DNA from: a virus
Direction: 5' to 3' (one strand)
Virus record (IMG/VR): IMGVR_UViG_3300042198_000071
Span: 1 to 44,905 of that record
Length of the DNA: 44,905 bases
Part shown: positions 12,969-19,622 of the stretch, piece by piece
How positions within the stretch are numbered: position 1 is the stretch's first letter
Layout: the number at the start of each line of letters is the position of its first letter
Notes under the pieces: generated by a model
Told to the model about the DNA's origin: nothing
The model's input: only the letters and a program-made list of their open reading frames with translations
Database searches by the model: none
Made by a program: the position numbers and the translations under genes

Positions 12969-13161
12969 AACCGGAACCTACGAGAAGAACGGCCAGACCA
13001 AGGGCAAGTGGAAAACCATCGGCGCGCTCATGGAGAACGACGAGGGCCAGTACTTCCTGATGCTCGACGCGACGGTCATATCGATGCAGCTTTTCGCGCT
13101 GGCCAACAAAGACCGTGACAGCCACATCACCTGCTCGGTGTTCACCGACAACCGGCAGTGA
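12937..13161 (+). CDS. Conserved phage hypothetical protein, 74 aa
   Basis: Starts MSRKVGDISVKTGTYEKNGQ and continues KGKWKTIGALMENDEGQYFL. I recognise this layout (TGTYxKxGxxKxxW..G.L...DG) from small proteins in phage replication modules, possibly single-strand-DNA-binding-like, but no function is established. It overlaps the preceding gene by 32 bp. Confidence 0.7.
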   Translation: MSRKVGDISVKTGTYEKNGQTKGKWKTIGALMENDEGQYFLMLDATVISMQLFALANKDRDSHITCSVFTDNRQ

Positions 13162-13176
13162 GCCCCACCCATCCCC

Positions 13177-13512
13177 ATGACCACCGAACGCGACATCCAG
13201 AACGCCATCCGCATCGCGGCGACTGCTGCGGGCTCCAGGCTGTTCCGCAACAACGTCGGGGTCCTGCTCGACCAGCGTGGCCAGCGGATCGCCTACGGGC
13301 TCTGCCACGGCTCCAGCGACCTGATTGGGTGGACGCCCCGTGTGATCGGCGGGATCCCCGTTGCGGTGTTCACCGCCATTGAGGTCAAGAAGCCCGGCGG
13401 ACGGCTGGAGCCGCACCAGCGGCAGTTCATCGAACAGGTACTTGCTGCTGGCGGAATCGCAGGCCGGGCCACAAGCGAGGCTGAGGCGGTCGCACTACTG
13501 ACCAAACAGTAA
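13177..13512 (+). CDS. VRR-NUC domain nuclease, 111 aa
   Basis: A short single-domain VRR-NUC protein: N-terminal RDIQNAIRIAATAAGSRLFR with FRNNVGV, then GLCHGSSDLIGW (catalytic Asp), TAIEVKKPGGRLEPHQRQFI (E-x-K) and a final AGGIAGRATSEAEAV. Such stand-alone phage enzymes are PD-(D/E)XK nucleases, thought to cut branched or flap DNA during replication. It lies directly before the primase-helicase. Confidence 0.85.
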   Translation: MTTERDIQNAIRIAATAAGSRLFRNNVGVLLDQRGQRIAYGLCHGSSDLIGWTPRVIGGIPVAVFTAIEVKKPGGRLEPHQRQFIEQVLAAGGIAGRATSEAEAVALLTKQ

Positions 13513-13535
13513 CGCCATACCGATCGACCAGAGAC

Positions 13536-16073
13536 ATGCCCATCGACTTCCAAGCCATCGCAGCCGACCTGTTGAGCCAGGCCCGAAGCCTGCTCCCTCA
13601 GTGGTTCCCCCAGGGCAGGTTCATGGGCCGCGAGTTCGTCGTGGGCAATCTTGCAGGCGACCCGGGTGGCTCGCTGTCGATCAACACTGAGACGGGCCAG
13701 TGGGCCGACTTTGCCGGTGGAGCCAGAGGCGGCGACCTCGTCGCGCTGTACGCCGCCATGAAGGGCATCAGCCAGGCCGACGCCGCAAGGCAACTGTCGG
13801 GCTCATCCTCGCAGCCGCGAACGCCGGCACGAAAACCACCAGCCCGCAAGACGACCATCGGCTTGCCCCCGGCGGATGCCCCATCTCCAGACTTCTCACA
13901 CAAGGTCCACGGCCCCGCCTCGTCACACTGGACCTACCGCACCGCGGACGGTCAGGTTATCGGGCACATCAGCCGTCACGACCCGAGGCAGCCGGGCGAC
14001 CGCAAGCAGATCATCCCGTGGGTCTGGAACGTGACGGACCGAAGGTGGTGCAACCTCTCGTTTGAGAAGCCCCGTCCGCTCTACGGTCTGGACCTGCTGG
14101 CAGCGAACAAGACGGCCCCGGTCCTGATCGTGGAGGGCGAAAAGGCCGCCGACGCCGCACGCCAGATCGTTGGCGACCGCTACGTCGTCATCACATGGCC
14201 CGGCGGATCGAAGGCCGCGCATCACGTGGACTGGACGCCAGCCCACGGCCGCAGGCTGCTCCTGTGGCCTGACGCCGACCGCCACCAGTACGGCAGCGGA
14301 CACGCCATGGCGGGCCAGCAGATGCCCTACGAGGAGCAGCCGGGTCACGCCGTCATGGTGCAGATCGCGGGCCTGCTCCGTCCGCACTGCCCCGAGATCA
14401 AGATTCTGGACGTGCAAGACGTGGAGGCTGACGGCTGGGATGCGGCGGACGCCTTGGCCGAGGGCTGGGACTGGCCCCGCCTGCTGGAATGGGCACGGCC
14501 ACGCGCTCGAGTCTGCGGGGCGATGCCGGTTGACGAGGAGCCTGAGCCGGAGATGGAAGAGCCCGGCGAATGCGAGCCCGGCCCACCACCGCAGCAATAC
14601 GACGCATTCGTCCCGATCACACTGGGGCAGCGCGACGCTTATGGGCGACTGGTTTTGTCGAAGGACCGCACCTTGCCGACTGCCGTGGCCTACGTCGAAC
14701 AGTTCCACCGGCATCCACAGGGCCTGATGACGCTCCACTACCATGCGGGCCGGTTCCTCGCATGGGAGAACAACCGTTGGGCGGAGATGGAGGACGCTGC
14801 GCTCAAGGCCAAAATCCATCCTTGGCTTCACAATTCGGTCCAGCAGCGTCTGAACAAGCAGACCGGGGAGTATGAGGCATCGCCGTTTCCCGACAACTCC
14901 GCGTCAATCAACAATGCCATCGACGCGCTGCGCAACCACACGATGTTGACACAGGACGTCCAGCCGGCCTGCTGGCTCAGCGGGGACTCACCAGCCCCGG
15001 ACCTCGACCCGAACCATATCATCGCATGCCGATCGTTCCTGCTCCACTTGCCGACCATGCAGCGCATCGAGCCGACGCCGCGGTACTTCAACACGGCCGC
15101 CCTGCCGTTCGACCACGATCCATCAGCGGGCCTGTCGAGTCGGTGGGTCAACTTCCTTCAAGACCTATGGGACGACGACCTTGAGTCGATGGACCTGCTT
15201 CAAGAGTGGTTCGGCTACTGCCTCGCCCCGGACACGTCTCAACAGAAGATGATGCTGATCGTCGGCCCCAAGCGGTCTGGCAAGGGCACAATCGCACGGA
15301 TTCTGCGGGCACTGGTCGGAGAACAGAACGTGGCCGGCCCAACCGTCGAAAGCATCGGCGAGCAGTTTGGTCTCCAGCAACTCATCGGCAAGAGCTTGGC
15401 GATCGTGTCTGACGCCAGGTTCTCCGGCAATGACATCCAGATCATCACCGAGCGTCTGCTGTGCATCAGCGGCGAGGACACCCTGACCATCCGACGCATG
15501 TACACGAATCACGCCACGATGAAACTCCCGACCCGGTTCACGTTCCTCTCGAATGAGCTGCCACGGTTCGCCGACGCATCCGGGGCACTCGTGGGCCGGT
15601 TCGTTATGCTCAAGCTGGAGGAGTCGTTCTATGGGCGCGAAGATCCAAAACTGACGCCGCGCCTGCTTGAGGAACTGCCGGGCATCCTGAACTGGGCGAT
15701 CGAGGGTTGGCATCGCCTGAAGGAACGCGGCCGGTTCAAGCAGCCCACCATCTCAGAGCAGATGCTTCAGGAGATGGACGACTTGGCGAGTCCGGTGTCG
15801 GCGTTCGTTCGCGACCGATGCGAGGTCTGCTCGGGACACCGTGTTTCGACGGACGAACTGTATGCGGCATGGAAAACGTGGTGCGAGTCCGAGGGCAAAC
15901 ATCCGACAGCCAAGAACGTGTTTAGCCGCGACCTGACGGCGGCATTCCAGCGCATCCGCCGCATCCGCAACTCGCACACCGGCGATTCAAGCTACGAAGG
16001 CATCAGCCTTCGCGGATCAGCCGGGGCACTGGACGAGTACCCGACTTACGACCACCTCTACTCGCCGTCCTGA
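13536..16073 (+). CDS. Primase-helicase (TOPRIM + SF3), 845 aa
   Basis: The N-terminus (about 1-90) resembles the primase entry domain (FAGGARGGDLVALYAAMKG). About residues 185-250 are TOPRIM-like (PVLIVEGEKAADAARQIVG, then LLLWPDADRH). The C-terminal half is a D5/P4-type SF3 helicase: Walker A GPKRSGKGTIARILRAL near 575, Walker B KSLAIVSDAR, motif C FLSNELPRF, then GALVGRFVMLKL. It should prime and unwind at the phage origin. No zinc-finger Cys cluster is visible at the N-terminus, so template recognition may differ from CHC2 primases. Last gene of the rightward operon. Confidence 0.88.
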   Translation: MPIDFQAIAADLLSQARSLLPQWFPQGRFMGREFVVGNLAGDPGGSLSINTETGQWADFAGGARGGDLVALYAAMKGISQADAARQLSGSSSQPRTPARKPPARKTTIGLPPADAPSPDFSHKVHGPASSHWTYRTADGQVIGHISRHDPRQPGDRKQIIPWVWNVTDRRWCNLSFEKPRPLYGLDLLAANKTAPVLIVEGEKAADAARQIVGDRYVVITWPGGSKAAHHVDWTPAHGRRLLLWPDADRHQYGSGHAMAGQQMPYEEQPGHAVMVQIAGLLRPHCPEIKILDVQDVEADGWDAADALAEGWDWPRLLEWARPRARVCGAMPVDEEPEPEMEEPGECEPGPPPQQYDAFVPITLGQRDAYGRLVLSKDRTLPTAVAYVEQFHRHPQGLMTLHYHAGRFLAWENNRWAEMEDAALKAKIHPWLHNSVQQRLNKQTGEYEASPFPDNSASINNAIDALRNHTMLTQDVQPACWLSGDSPAPDLDPNHIIACRSFLLHLPTMQRIEPTPRYFNTAALPFDHDPSAGLSSRWVNFLQDLWDDDLESMDLLQEWFGYCLAPDTSQQKMMLIVGPKRSGKGTIARILRALVGEQNVAGPTVESIGEQFGLQQLIGKSLAIVSDARFSGNDIQIITERLLCISGEDTLTIRRMYTNHATMKLPTRFTFLSNELPRFADASGALVGRFVMLKLEESFYGREDPKLTPRLLEELPGILNWAIEGWHRLKERGRFKQPTISEQMLQEMDDLASPVSAFVRDRCEVCSGHRVSTDELYAAWKTWCESEGKHPTAKNVFSRDLTAAFQRIRRIRNSHTGDSSYEGISLRGSAGALDEYPTYDHLYSPS

Positions 16074-16170
16074 TGCTACCCCGCCTGCTACCCCGCACAT
16101 TCCCGGCGATCTCATTTTATCCGTTCGTCATGTCTCACTTATCGCGTATCCGCAAGGCTTTACGTCAGAA

Positions 16171-16216
16171 CTGGGGAACCAGGATTCGAACCTGGACTAG
16201 CTGATCCAGAGTCAGT
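16171..16216 (-). other. attP core: 3' part of tRNA-Gln(CTG)
   Basis: On the minus strand, an anticodon arm (CTGA / TCAG stem around loop CTCTGGA, anticodon CTG), a variable region, a perfect T-arm (CCAGG-TTCGAAT-CCTGG) and the acceptor 3' strand TTCCCCA are present. The 5' half of a tRNA is absent. It stands immediately in front of the integrase gene. Phages that insert into tRNA genes carry just such a 3' fragment, which rebuilds the tRNA after insertion. Confidence 0.85.
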
Positions 16217-16259
16217 TAAAGCCAATTCACGGCAATCCACGGCTTGCCATTAAAGCCAA
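16216..16259 (+). repeat. Candidate integrase arm-binding sites
   Basis: TTAAAGCCAA occurs at 16216-16225 and again at 16250-16259, 34 bp apart. An inverted TAAAGCC lies on the other side of the core at 16156-16161. Between the direct copies is an inverted repeat GGCAA...TTGCC. Repeats flanking a tRNA-type core are what a tyrosine integrase and its excisionase would bind. Confidence 0.6.
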
Positions 16260-16306
16260 CTAAGGCTATGACTTGTGACTACCCGCAACACACCCGAGGT
16301 CACGCC

Positions 16307-17440
16307 ATGTCACGAAAATCTGCTACCCCAGTGCTACCCGCCGCAGCTTCTGGCCGCACATCAGATCCCGACGGCAAAGTGCCGGGGCTGGCTCTGCGAA
16401 CGAACCAGCGAGGCTCCGCATGGTATCTCTACTACCGCACCCGGACGGGCCGGCAGCGGCGACCGAAGCTGGGCAACCTCGAGATCATGACCCGCACCGA
16501 GGCGCGTGAACTCGCACGGGAGATGCTGGTCGCAGTCGCACGCGGGGAAGACCCAGCCGCGGTGCATCGCCGCAGCCGCCGCACGGTGGCACAGATGATG
16601 GAGCGGTTCGAGCGGGAGCATCGCCCGCACATCAAGGACCGAACTTGGACGGACTACGCCAGGATCATCGACTTGCACATCCTGCCGACGCTGGGGCGTC
16701 TGAACCTGTCCGACGTGACCCGGGACGACGTATCGGCCTTGCACCTCAAGATGCGGGACACCCCGTATCAGGCGAACCGAATGGTCGCCGTTCTCCACAA
16801 GGCGTTCGAGATGGCGACGGACTGGGGCTGGATCGACGCCAATCCGGTCCGCGTTCGCCGGTACAAGGAGCACCAGCGGCGCAGATACCCCCAGCCGGAC
16901 GAGGCTTCCCGGCTTCTGGCGGCTCTACAGGACGTCCGGGCCGACCAACCGTACTTTGCAGCCTTGGTCGCACTGCTCATCTTCACGGGCTGTCGTCTGA
17001 ACGAGATCATGCACGCCCGATGGGACTGGGTCACCGGCGACGGCTTGCACCTGCCAGACTCCAAGGGCGGGGCCAAGATCGTCCCGCTGAACAGCTACGC
17101 GCGAGAGGTCTTGCGGGAACTGCCGCGACAGACCGGGAACCCCTACATCATCTGCGGACGCCGACGCGGTAGGCCAATGCAGTGTCCGACAGGGTTGTGG
17201 TCCGACCTGATCCGACGAGCTGGCATCACGAACCTCCGCATCCATGACCTGCGGCGGTACTACGCATCGGTCGCGCTCGGCCGCAATTTGGCCCTCGAAA
17301 CAGTGGGCCAGCTTCTCGGCCATCGTCAGGCCCAGACCACGAAGCGGTACGCATTCCTGATGACGGACGCGGCATCGGCGGCATCGCAGATCGTGGGCGA
17401 GGCCATAAAAAAATCCGGCTCCCGCGAGGCAAACGGGTAG
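16307..17440 (+). CDS. int: Tyrosine integrase, 377 aa
   Basis: An N-terminal arm-binding/DUF4102-like region (PGLALRTNQRGSAWYLYYRT) is followed by a core-binding SAM-like domain (VAQMMERFEREHRPHIKDRT). The catalytic domain has Arg in FTGCRLNEI, HDLRRYY (H-x-x-R), LLGHRQAQTT and the nucleophile Tyr in TKRYAFL. The start at 16307 has GAGGT seven bases upstream; an in-frame ATG at 16244 would begin inside the arm repeats. It lies beside the tRNA-Gln-type attP, so insertion into a host tRNA-Gln gene is expected. The stop codon lies inside a leftward terminator hairpin. Confidence 0.9.
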   Translation: MSRKSATPVLPAAASGRTSDPDGKVPGLALRTNQRGSAWYLYYRTRTGRQRRPKLGNLEIMTRTEARELAREMLVAVARGEDPAAVHRRSRRTVAQMMERFEREHRPHIKDRTWTDYARIIDLHILPTLGRLNLSDVTRDDVSALHLKMRDTPYQANRMVAVLHKAFEMATDWGWIDANPVRVRRYKEHQRRRYPQPDEASRLLAALQDVRADQPYFAALVALLIFTGCRLNEIMHARWDWVTGDGLHLPDSKGGAKIVPLNSYAREVLRELPRQTGNPYIICGRRRGRPMQCPTGLWSDLIRRAGITNLRIHDLRRYYASVALGRNLALETVGQLLGHRQAQTTKRYAFLMTDAASAASQIVGEAIKKSGSREANG

Positions 17441-17445
17441 CCGGA
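17407..17445 (-). terminator. Terminator of the leftward lysis operon, inside the int 3' end
   Basis: Minus-strand stem TCCGGCT/AGCCGGA (extended by CCC/GGG) followed by seven T residues. It overlaps the last codons and stop of the integrase gene, so two convergent transcripts share this DNA. Confidence 0.85.
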
Positions 17446-17472
17446 CGAAGCGAAAGGAAACATGTGCGGTTG

Positions 17473-17703
17473 TTATTCGCCGAGTACCCCCGGCCCCGAC
17501 AGCCACCAGCCGGGGAGTACCCGGACACGCTCCGCAGTCAGCACGTCCTTGCGTCTCACCCAGATGACGACCTCAGCCTCTTCCGCCACGCGGTGCGGGA
17601 TCGTCGGGTTTGGGATCGACGCCTGCGGGGTGATGCAGCCGGATAGCATCGCGGAGGCGAGCAGCACGGCGACGATCATCATCGTTGACAGTTTCTTCGA
17701 CAC
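17473..17703 (-). CDS. Small lipoprotein, candidate outer spanin (Rz1-like), 76 aa
   Basis: From a GTG at 17703 behind GGGAGG, the protein begins VSKKLSTMMIVAVLLASAML and reaches a lipobox (AMLSGC) at Cys23, followed by a Pro-containing exported part. It lies partly inside the 73-aa gene upstream in another frame, the nested arrangement typical of Rz/Rz1 spanin pairs. It would be lipid-anchored in the outer membrane and help disrupt the envelope at lysis. The assignment rests on architecture, not sequence identity. Confidence 0.65.
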   Translation of the reverse strand: MSKKLSTMMIVAVLLASAMLSGCITPQASIPNPTIPHRVAEEAEVVIWVRRKDVLTAERVRVLPGWWLSGPGVLGE

Positions 17704-17794
17704 CTGTGCGGCCCTCCCGAAGGACATCGAAATACGCCCGCGCCACGCCACGAGCGATGGCGTAGGCGATGGACTCCAGCAGCCCGAAGCTCAC
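17573..17794 (-). CDS. Small phage protein, possible spanin partner, 73 aa
   Basis: LLESIAYAIARGVARAYFDV at the N-terminus is a long amphipathic/hydrophobic helix. A charged segment follows (VNDDDRRRAARLRDAIRLHH) and then a Pro/Gly tail that overlaps the lipoprotein gene. Similar short proteins with AxARxYFDVL are common near lysis genes of phages. The start overlaps the stop of the holin-like gene (ATGA). Inner spanin or holin accessory are both possible. Confidence 0.65.
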   Translation of the reverse strand: MSFGLLESIAYAIARGVARAYFDVLREGRTGVEETVNDDDRRRAARLRDAIRLHHPAGVDPKPDDPAPRGGRG

Positions 17795-17985
17795 TTTGCC
17801 CCGGCCTGTTCGGACGTGACGTTGTTGTCCCGCGCGAAAATCAGGCCCAGGCCGGCCATGACAGCGGAGATCGTGGAGGCCCAGTCGATGGCCTCGACGC
17901 CGCCGCCGGCGAATGCCGAGAATGCGGACGCTCCAGCGGTGAGGATCGCGGCGATGCCCATCAGGGTGGTCTTGCGGCTCTTCAT
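17791..17985 (-). CDS. Holin-like small membrane protein, 64 aa
   Basis: A short basic start (MKSRKTTL), a first hydrophobic segment (MGIAAILTAGASAFSAFAGG), a turn, then a second (ISAVMAGLGLIFARDNNVTS) and a soluble tail: the plan of a two-helix phage holin. The start at 17985 has GGAG eight bases upstream. An operator at 18020-18036 lies in front, and the next gene overlaps by four bases. No endolysin gene follows, which leaves the lysis enzyme unidentified. Confidence 0.7.
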   Translation of the reverse strand: MKSRKTTLMGIAAILTAGASAFSAFAGGGVEAIDWASTISAVMAGLGLIFARDNNVTSEQAGAK

Positions 17986-18019
17986 GGCTTGGCTCCAGAG
18001 GGGGTGAACGGGATAGCGA

Positions 18020-18036
18020 GTTGCGATTATCTCAAC
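18020..18036. promoter_or_regulatory. 17-bp operator in front of the holin-like gene
   Basis: GTTGCGATTATCTCAAC, one of the best matches to the consensus. A TTGAGA -35 lies inside it on the minus strand, but I see no good -10 at 16-18 bp, so it may act on a weak promoter or as a transcription block. Confidence 0.7.
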
Positions 18037-18050
18037 ACCCGCGATGAATT

Positions 18051-18326
18051 TCAAGGCGCGATCGGCGGCTTCCACACCCCGGTTCGGACGAGCGAGTAGA
18101 TCGCCCCCAAGGTGACGGCGATCCAGAGCACCCACCGGAGCACCCGCGACAGGATCGAAACCGTAGTGACGAAGCCCCTCACGCTGTCCCACGCATGGAT
18201 GACCTCAGCCATCTTGGCGATGGTGTCCGACTGGGCTTTGAGCTGGTCGGATTGGGCCTGCATCTGGCTGACCAGATCGCCGATCCGCGCTTCCAGAGAC
18301 TCCATGCGAGCGTTCAGATCGTCCAT
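18051..18326 (-). CDS. Coiled-coil plus transmembrane protein, 91 aa
   Basis: Residues 1-45 are a heptad-like coiled coil (MESLEARIGDLVSQMQAQSD, then QLKAQSDTIAKMAEVI). Residues 55-82 include a membrane segment (VLRWVLWIAVTLGAIYSLV), with a short Pro-rich end. This order is seen in phage holin-associated or hemolysin-XhlA-like proteins. It lies between the tail fibre and the holin-like gene. A lysis accessory role is likely but unproven. Confidence 0.65.
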   Translation of the reverse strand: MDDLNARMESLEARIGDLVSQMQAQSDQLKAQSDTIAKMAEVIHAWDSVRGFVTTVSILSRVLRWVLWIAVTLGAIYSLVRTGVWKPPIAP

Positions 18327-18371
18327 GAATCACACCTGATGGATGATGGGTTGAACGGACAGACGAAGCCA

Positions 18372-19559
18372 TCACACCTGATGGCCAAACACAATGACGC
18401 TGACGGCAGCCTGATCCACCGAAGAGGGATTCGTGTTGCCGTAGGACGTCTTGATTCTGACGGACCCCGTGGTGCGGGCAAACTCATAGGCGATGCCGAC
18501 CGTTGTGCTCGTGTCTCGCACCATGGCCACCGCCGCAAAGTTTGTATTCGCAAACGGCGTCGTGAAGGTGATCGTGTAGTCGCCGACCCCGTTGTCGGTG
18601 ATGTCGGTGACGTTCTCGCTGGCCTGAATCGACGGCACGCCGCCGGAGATGGTGAAGTAGACCCACGCCTTCGCTACGCCTGCATGATGCTTGATCGTCC
18701 CCACCGGAGCCACGCGCCCCGCATCGGTCCCGGTCTTGGTCTCCGCCGATGTCGCCAGTTCCACCACGCCGGTCGCTGAGGTGGTTGCGTCCTGCTTGAT
18801 GGCATCGAACGCCCCGGCCGCTGTCGTCTGACCCGTCCCGCCCTTGGCCACGGGGACGGTGTTCTCCACCGCTACGGTTCCAAGGCCCAGGGTCGTCCGC
18901 TGAGCCGCAGCGTCCGCGTCGTCCAGCAGTGCCCGGCCCGCCGCCGTCAGGGTGGTGGTAGCCCACGTGGTCGATGACGACAGGTAGGGAAGCAGGTTCG
19001 TCGCCGGGGTGATGTCCGACAGCTTTGCAGGCGTCACCGAGGCATCCGCCGGGACCGCCAATTCGGTCGATCCGAGAGCGACGTTCTCGATGCCGTCGCC
19101 GTCGCTGTTCCAGCGCAGCACCTTGAGGGCCGCCGGGACAGGCAGCGACGTTGACACGCCGACCACGGTTTCCGGCAGCTTGAGCGATCGGTCAATCTCG
19201 TCCTGCTGACGCAGGGAGATCATCGTGACGCGATCCAGAGCCGTCTCCACCGTCTCAGCGAAAAACGCCCCCTGATTGCGGTAATCCGTCTCCTGGAGCA
19301 TCGCCACGTTCAACCGCAGCGTCAGCTTGTAGCCGTCAGCCAGATTGCCCGCTGTGAGCGTGATGGACCCGCCGCCCGCGTCTCCGGCCCCGGTGACGGT
19401 ATAATCGTCCCCGAGTGCCAGCACTGTTTCAATGTCGTCGGTATCGCGGACGGTGACCAGCAGGTCGGCGTCGTCGAAGATGCGGAATGTGTAGTCGTAG
19501 GTGTCCGTCGCGCCGTTGCCGGTGTAGTCGTTTCGCCGGTTGGTGTTCTGTACGGTCAT
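18372..19559 (-). CDS. Tail fibre protein with T7 gp17-type N-terminus, 395 aa
   Basis: The first 130 residues fit the T7-type fibre attachment domain: YTGNGATDTYDYTFRIFDDA, LALGDDYTVTGAG, FFAETVETALDRVTMISLRQ and DEIDRSLKLPE. The middle has typical fibre repeats with AKGGTGQTTAAGAFDAI. The last 100 residues, beta-rich and ending FGHQV, should be the receptor-binding tip. The start at 19559 has AGAGG upstream; a longer in-frame opening at 19586 lacks one. It has its own operator-covered promoter at 19593-19622. Confidence 0.85.
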   Translation of the reverse strand: MTVQNTNRRNDYTGNGATDTYDYTFRIFDDADLLVTVRDTDDIETVLALGDDYTVTGAGDAGGGSITLTAGNLADGYKLTLRLNVAMLQETDYRNQGAFFAETVETALDRVTMISLRQQDEIDRSLKLPETVVGVSTSLPVPAALKVLRWNSDGDGIENVALGSTELAVPADASVTPAKLSDITPATNLLPYLSSSTTWATTTLTAAGRALLDDADAAAQRTTLGLGTVAVENTVPVAKGGTGQTTAAGAFDAIKQDATTSATGVVELATSAETKTGTDAGRVAPVGTIKHHAGVAKAWVYFTISGGVPSIQASENVTDITDNGVGDYTITFTTPFANTNFAAVAMVRDTSTTVGIAYEFARTTGSVRIKTSYGNTNPSSVDQAAVSVIVFGHQV

Positions 19560-19592
19560 GTCGTCACCTCTGATGCGATTCACCATGATGCG

Positions 19593-19622
19593 AGTATATC
19601 AACCCAATGTGATTTTCTCATT
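19593..19622 (-). promoter_or_regulatory. Tail-fibre promoter with 17-bp operator
   Basis: Minus strand: ATGAGA (19616-19621), 17-bp spacer, TATACT (19593-19598). The operator AATGTGATTTTCTCATT fills 19606-19622 and also contains the stop codon of the polyvalent gene. Confidence 0.75.
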
